Origin: Longimicrobiales bacterium
GTDB lineage: Bacteria > Gemmatimonadota > Gemmatimonadetes > Longimicrobiales > Gaopeijiaceae
Assembly (NCBI GenBank): GCA_958296005.1
Contig: CATQHQ010000002.1
Location: 676,501-740,500 of the forward strand
Reading direction: 5' to 3'
Length of the DNA: 64,000 bases
This document shows, piece after piece, positions 60,511-64,000 of the stretch. The number at the start of each line of letters is the position of its first letter. Positions within the stretch are counted from its first letter, which is position 1. The notes beneath the pieces were generated by a model. That model ran no database searches, had not been told where the DNA came from, and saw only the letters and a program-made list of their open reading frames with translations. Both the position numbers and the translations under genes were made by a program.

Positions 60511-61170
60511 CCCTCATCGCTTGTCCCAAATCTCAGGTCATCTGCCCAAGGGGGTTCGACCAAGTCGTTCACGATGTAGATTGCGGGGGGTCGGCAGTGA
60601 AGGCGCCCCCCCAGCGCGGCCCGAACCGGAATCGGGGTCGGAACCCAAGCCCAGAAAGGGATGGCACCATGGAATTCGTTTCAAGCAGCGAATTCTGGAC
60701 GATCGTGGCAATTGTGGTATCTGCCGTTGGCGTGCAACGCGCGATGAAGGCCGACGCACGCAGGGAGCAACACAACTCCCGCACACTAATGGACAAGCGG
60801 TTCGAGGAAGTGGAGAAGCGAGAGGAGGCACGTGAGAAGCGGCTTGCTGAGCAGATCAGCGGCGTGAAGCAGGAGATCAGTAGCGTGAAGCAGGAGATCA
60901 GTAGCGTGAAGCAGGAGCTTGGCCATCGGATGGACCGGATGGAGGACCGGATGAACGAGAACCACCGGGACGTGTCCATTCAGCTCGCCGAAACGAAGGC
61001 GGCGGTCAGTGCCTTGAGCGCTACGCTCGACGAACGCTCTTCCCCGCGCCGACTGGAGGGCAGCGGCCTGCCCAGCGCGACAGGGTCCGTTGCCTCGGGT
61101 GTCAGCGTGCGCGAGCCGTCCGAGAGCTACTCGGGAGACGAGCCGAAGGTCGAAGGGGAGCCGGAGACAC
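60511..61170 (+). repeat. Direct repeat copy B (membrane coiled-coil gene and leader)
   Basis: About 660 bp matching 55452-55947, including the non-coding leader (TCTCAGGTCATCTGC, GGGGTTCGACCAAGTCG). It is longer by two 21-bp units and about 125 bp near the end. The two copies flank roughly 4.6 kb containing the DUF4143 ATPase, the IS and the sulfotransferase. Confidence 0.88.
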
Positions 61171-61178
61171 CCGGCTAG
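60669..61178 (+). CDS. Membrane-anchored coiled-coil protein, copy B
   Basis: The 169-residue protein has the same N-terminal helix (SSEFWTIVAIVVSAVGVQRA) and coiled coil as copy A, extended by repeated VKQEISS heptads (residues about 67-83). A second helical stretch (LAETKAAVSALSATLDERSS) and a disordered acidic tail (SYSGDEPKVEGEPETPG) follow. No family is recognised. It ends 19 bp before the PLD-helicase gene, so it may be the native partner of that gene, with copy A the derived duplicate. Confidence 0.7.
   Translation: MEFVSSSEFWTIVAIVVSAVGVQRAMKADARREQHNSRTLMDKRFEEVEKREEAREKRLAEQISGVKQEISSVKQEISSVKQELGHRMDRMEDRMNENHRDVSIQLAETKAAVSALSATLDERSSPRRLEGSGLPSATGSVASGVSVREPSESYSGDEPKVEGEPETPG
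60855..60917 (+). repeat. 21-bp in-frame tandem repeat, three units
   Basis: Units 60855-60875, 60876-60896 and 60897-60917; the last two are identical and the first differs at two bases. Each unit encodes seven residues (VKQEISS register), one heptad of the coiled coil. Copy A has a single unit. Confidence 0.9.
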
Positions 61179-61197
61179 GCGGAGCCCAAACGACCTG

Positions 61198-64000
61198 ATG
61201 GCCGAACGTCCCTCCCTCCTCGACAACCTCGCCGACGCTGCAGATCACGGCGGCGGACTGTCCTACTTGGCCAGCGACTTCGACGACCGCCACGCGCTGT
61301 CCGTCGCCACCGGCTACGTCAACCTGGGCGGCCTGCGCCACTTGGCGGCGCTGGCCGAGGGCCGAGGCCGCGAAACCCGGCTGCTTCTCGGGGCCATGCC
61401 GAGCGGCATCGGCGACGAAGTCCCCGCCACGCTCTTCGAACGGACGCTCATGGCGCTCGGCCAGGAGCGCGACCTGTCCCGCTTCCCGCCGAGCCGGGCG
61501 TTGAAGCGGCTGCTCGCCGTCGAAGCTTGGCTGGACCGGCCCGACGTGGCCGTACGGCGCTACGTGCACAAGTTCCTTCACGGGAAGGCGTACCTGTTCG
61601 GCGATGCCGACGACGCCCGTGCGGCCTTGGTCACGTCGGCCAACCTGACCTCGGCGGGCATGTGGCGGAACCTGGAACTGGGGCTCGTCCATTACGATCC
61701 GCCCGTGGCAAAGCGGGCCGTCCAATGGTTCGACACGCTCTGGGACGAATCCGACGACTTCAAGGATCGGTTGCGCGAGCTGCTGTTCCCCGACCCCGGC
61801 CTGCTTGATCCCCGCACCGTCTACTTGCGCGCCCTGCTGGAGCTGCTGGGCGACGACATGGACGAGGACGACGAGGCCCCGTCCCCAAACGCCGTCCAAC
61901 TGGCTCGGTTCCAAGACGACGGCTTCCAGCGCGCGCTCGCCATCGTGAAGCGGCGGCGAGGCGTCGTCTACGCCGACGGCGTGGGCACCGGCAAGACCGA
62001 GATCGGCCTAGCGTTCGTGGAGGAGTATGCGATCCGGCGAGGCCTCCACGTGTTGCTCGTGGTGCCGGCGCAGCTGCGCGACCACTGGCGGGAGCGGCTC
62101 CACCAGACGCGCCTGCCCGCCCAAGTCGTCAGCTACCAGGAGTTCGCCAACGATCCACAGCTGGCCGGCCCCGCGCTGTCGGGCCACAGAGGCACCCTCG
62201 GCAAGCGGGCGCTGTCCAACGACAAGGAGGCCTACCGACTAGTCGTGTTCGACGAAGCCCACGCACTGCGCAACCCGAGCACGACTTGGTACCGCGCGCT
62301 CTCGCGTCTGCTGGGCGGCGAACCCAAGGACCTCGTGCTTCTGACCGCCACGCCGATCAACAACGGCCTCTGGGACCTGTACCACTTGGTCATGGCCTTC
62401 GCGCGTCACGACGGGGCCTTCGAAGCCGCGGGCATCCCGTCGTTGCGGGGCCTGTTCATGCGCGCTGGCGCCAACCAGCAAAACGCCGAGAACCTCGACC
62501 CGGACGTTCTCTTCGAGCTTGCGGACATGGTGAGCGTGCGCCGGGACCGCGGCTTCATCGTGCGCGAGTACCCCAACGCGGTCTTCCCCGACGGCACGCC
62601 GGTGGCCTTCCCCGAGCCCCGCTTGGCCACGGAGCGCTACGACCTGGACCACGCCAGCCCCGGCTTGGCCAAGTACATTGCCGAGCGGATCGACGCCCTG
62701 CACATGGCCCGCTACTGCCCCAGCCTCTATCACAGGACGCGCTCCCCGGAGAAGCGCGAGGTCGTCTTGAGCGCGCTCTTGCGGTCCGGCGTGCTCAAGC
62801 GGCTGGAGTCGTGCTGGCACGCCTGCTTGCTCACGGTCACGCGGATGCTGGCGGCGCACCGGGCGTTCCTGGCGGCTTGGGACTCGGGCTGGATTTCCGG
62901 CCCGGAGAGCTTGCGCACGGTGGGCGACGATCTGGACGAGTCGGCCCTGGCCCAGTGGGTGGACGGTGCGCTGGCGGAAGACGGCGACCAGGAGCCTGCC
63001 GGCGACTACGATCCGTCGTTTCGCGACCATGTGCGACAGGACGCCGCGCTGCTGGAAGAGATTCGGGCGCGCCTAGCCGAGCTCCGTCCCGAGGACGATC
63101 CCAAGCTGGCCTTGCTTCGCCGCGTGATGGAGGCGTCGCCGTCCAAGAAGGTGGCGGTGTTCACCACCTTCGCCGACACGGTGCGGTACTTGCACGAGCA
63201 CTTGCCGGATCCGGCCGACGGCAGGAGCAGGGTAACCGTCGTCGGTGCCGAGACGAACCCCGACGAGCGCACCGCCATGCTGTCCCGCTTCTGCCCCGAC
63301 ACGGTCGTGCGCCCCGGCTTCCGTCCGCCCAACGGCGAAGTGGACCTCTTGCTGAGCAACGACGTACTCTCCGAAGGCCAGAACCTTCAGCAGGCGGCGG
63401 CCGTCGTCAGCTACGACATGCCGTGGAACCCGCAGCGCATGGTGCAGCGCTACGGCCGTGTCATCCGCCTCAAGAGTCCCCACGCCGAAGTGCACCTGAC
63501 CACGATGCTGCCCGAGCCCGGCGACCTCGAAGTGATCCTCAAGCTGGAACGCGCGATCCGCCGCAAGATCGTGGCCGCCCAGCCCTTCGGCATGGAAGTG
63601 CAGGTCGTGGACGACGCCGAGGACGAGACGCAGACCTACGCGGCTCGCCTAGCCGATGGCGACGAGACTCTGCTGGACGAGGCGGAAGGCGGCGGGGCCG
63701 GTGCCGACGGTCCTGCCGGACAGGTGGGTGGAGGCGGCCCCAGCGCCGAGGCGTTGCGCGCCGAGTTGCGCCGGGAGCTTGCCGAGGGCAGGGGAGACGA
63801 GCTGCGAAGGCTGCCCTGGGGCGTCGGTGCCGCGTTCCGTCAAGGCCCAGGTGTTCCGTCGTCCGGCGCTCCCGGCGTCTTCTTCGCGTGCCGGGTTCGG
63901 GGCGAGCGGTACTGGCGCTACGTGGACGCGGACGGCGTGCTCTCGGAGCCGGCGGCGATTCTGCGCCGCATCGACCCTGGCTCCGCCCCCGGCGTGGACG
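61198..64000 (+). CDS. PLD-nuclease / SNF2-type helicase fusion, 3' end missing
   Basis: At least 934 residues are encoded. The N-terminus is a phospholipase-D-like nuclease domain: RYVHKFLHGKAYLFG with H-x-K (about residue 128), then LVTSANLTSAGMWRNLELGL, as in NgoFVII-type nucleases. A superfamily 2 helicase follows: VVYADGVGTGKTEIGLAFVE (about 258), DEAH in VVFDEAHALRNPS (about 350), LLTATPINNGLWDLY, VDLLLSNDVLSEGQNLQQAA and MVQRYGRVIRLKSP (about 750). The frame is open at the window end. It is the likely DNA-translocating and cleaving partner of the methyltransferase at 48.6 kb. Confidence 0.9.
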   Translation, partial: MAERPSLLDNLADAADHGGGLSYLASDFDDRHALSVATGYVNLGGLRHLAALAEGRGRETRLLLGAMPSGIGDEVPATLFERTLMALGQERDLSRFPPSRALKRLLAVEAWLDRPDVAVRRYVHKFLHGKAYLFGDADDARAALVTSANLTSAGMWRNLELGLVHYDPPVAKRAVQWFDTLWDESDDFKDRLRELLFPDPGLLDPRTVYLRALLELLGDDMDEDDEAPSPNAVQLARFQDDGFQRALAIVKRRRGVVYADGVGTGKTEIGLAFVEEYAIRRGLHVLLVVPAQLRDHWRERLHQTRLPAQVVSYQEFANDPQLAGPALSGHRGTLGKRALSNDKEAYRLVVFDEAHALRNPSTTWYRALSRLLGGEPKDLVLLTATPINNGLWDLYHLVMAFARHDGAFEAAGIPSLRGLFMRAGANQQNAENLDPDVLFELADMVSVRRDRGFIVREYPNAVFPDGTPVAFPEPRLATERYDLDHASPGLAKYIAERIDALHMARYCPSLYHRTRSPEKREVVLSALLRSGVLKRLESCWHACLLTVTRMLAAHRAFLAAWDSGWISGPESLRTVGDDLDESALAQWVDGALAEDGDQEPAGDYDPSFRDHVRQDAALLEEIRARLAELRPEDDPKLALLRRVMEASPSKKVAVFTTFADTVRYLHEHLPDPADGRSRVTVVGAETNPDERTAMLSRFCPDTVVRPGFRPPNGEVDLLLSNDVLSEGQNLQQAAAVVSYDMPWNPQRMVQRYGRVIRLKSPHAEVHLTTMLPEPGDLEVILKLERAIRRKIVAAQPFGMEVQVVDDAEDETQTYAARLADGDETLLDEAEGGGAGADGPAGQVGGGGPSAEALRAELRRELAEGRGDELRRLPWGVGAAFRQGPGVPSSGAPGVFFACRVRGERYWRYVDADGVLSEPAAILRRIDPGSAPGVD

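Noticed and set aside
60855-60917. Short regularly spaced repeats as a possible CRISPR array
   Set aside because: Units are contiguous 21-mers without spacers and encode coiled-coil heptads in frame. No CRISPR array or cas gene is seen anywhere.

Overview
The window is about 64 kb of GC-rich, gene-dense bacterial DNA. Third-position GC bias makes nearly every gene cast long open shadow frames on both strands, and adjacent genes often overlap by 1-15 bp. Marine or host-associated Gemmatimonadota is the best guess: several lipoprotein or Tat-exported peptidases and amidohydrolases, SufU, GTP cyclohydrolase FolE2, cysteine-free ribosomal proteins, a Minf_1886-type protein and the MoxR/DUF58/DUF4129 block fit that group. 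No rRNA or marker phylogeny is present, so this is inference.

Layout. (1) 1-15.1 kb, amino-acid and peptide catabolism: the C-terminal three quarters of a large NAD-glutamate dehydrogenase, then on the minus strand Ppx/GppA, a secreted M14 carboxypeptidase-like protein and SufU, then on the plus strand XdhC, an M19 dipeptidase-like protein, a D-aminoacylase-like lipoprotein, a DadA-like D-amino-acid oxidoreductase and a beta-propeller lipoprotein. (2) 15-20.5 kb: a trypsin-fold protease with a small paralogue of its N-terminal domain, a CoA-transferase/carboxymuconolactone-decarboxylase fusion, a decapitated AAA ATPase remnant, and a metalloprotease-like / membrane protein / winged-helix operon. 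(3) 20.5-25.3 kb: an outer-membrane-type protein, L28-L33, divergent L31B, a glyoxalase-like protein, FolE2 and a MazG-like enzyme. (4) 25.3-39.4 kb, housekeeping metabolism: squalene/phytoene synthase, MogA, thiolase, BioY, 3-hydroxyacyl-CoA and acyl-CoA dehydrogenases, leucine dehydrogenase, GlyA, Nnr, ThiL, PlsC, enolase and FtsB. A partial duplicate of the thiL 3' end has become the N-terminus of plsC. (5) 39.3-48.5 kb: slipin, tRNA-Met(CAU), an RDD-SpoIIM fusion and the DUF58-MoxR-DUF4350-DUF4129 membrane block, then a DUF1028 protein.

(6) 48.6-64 kb is an accessory or defence island. A 1269-residue Eco57I-type DNA methyltransferase and a PLD-nuclease/SNF2-helicase fusion, cut by the window end, look like the two halves of a restriction-type system. 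Between them lie about 8.8 kb of layered insertions: a DUF2283 protein, an orphan middle component of an ABC-three-component system, a Gp37/Gp68-type protein, a Panacea-like/DUF2335 pair, two copies of a membrane coiled-coil gene forming ~0.5-0.66 kb direct repeats, a DUF4143 ATPase, a sulfotransferase, and a defective IS with matching inverted ends and a perfect 17-bp target duplication. That IS has lost its transposase core and carries a TylF-like methyltransferase as passenger.

In region 1 the pieces can act in sequence: exported peptidases and deacylase release (D-)amino acids, DadA and the glutamate dehydrogenase oxidise them, and the leucine dehydrogenase, thiolase and acyl-CoA enzymes of region 4 could take the carbon skeletons onward. 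The island looks like a defence hot spot that has been repeatedly invaded and partly degraded.
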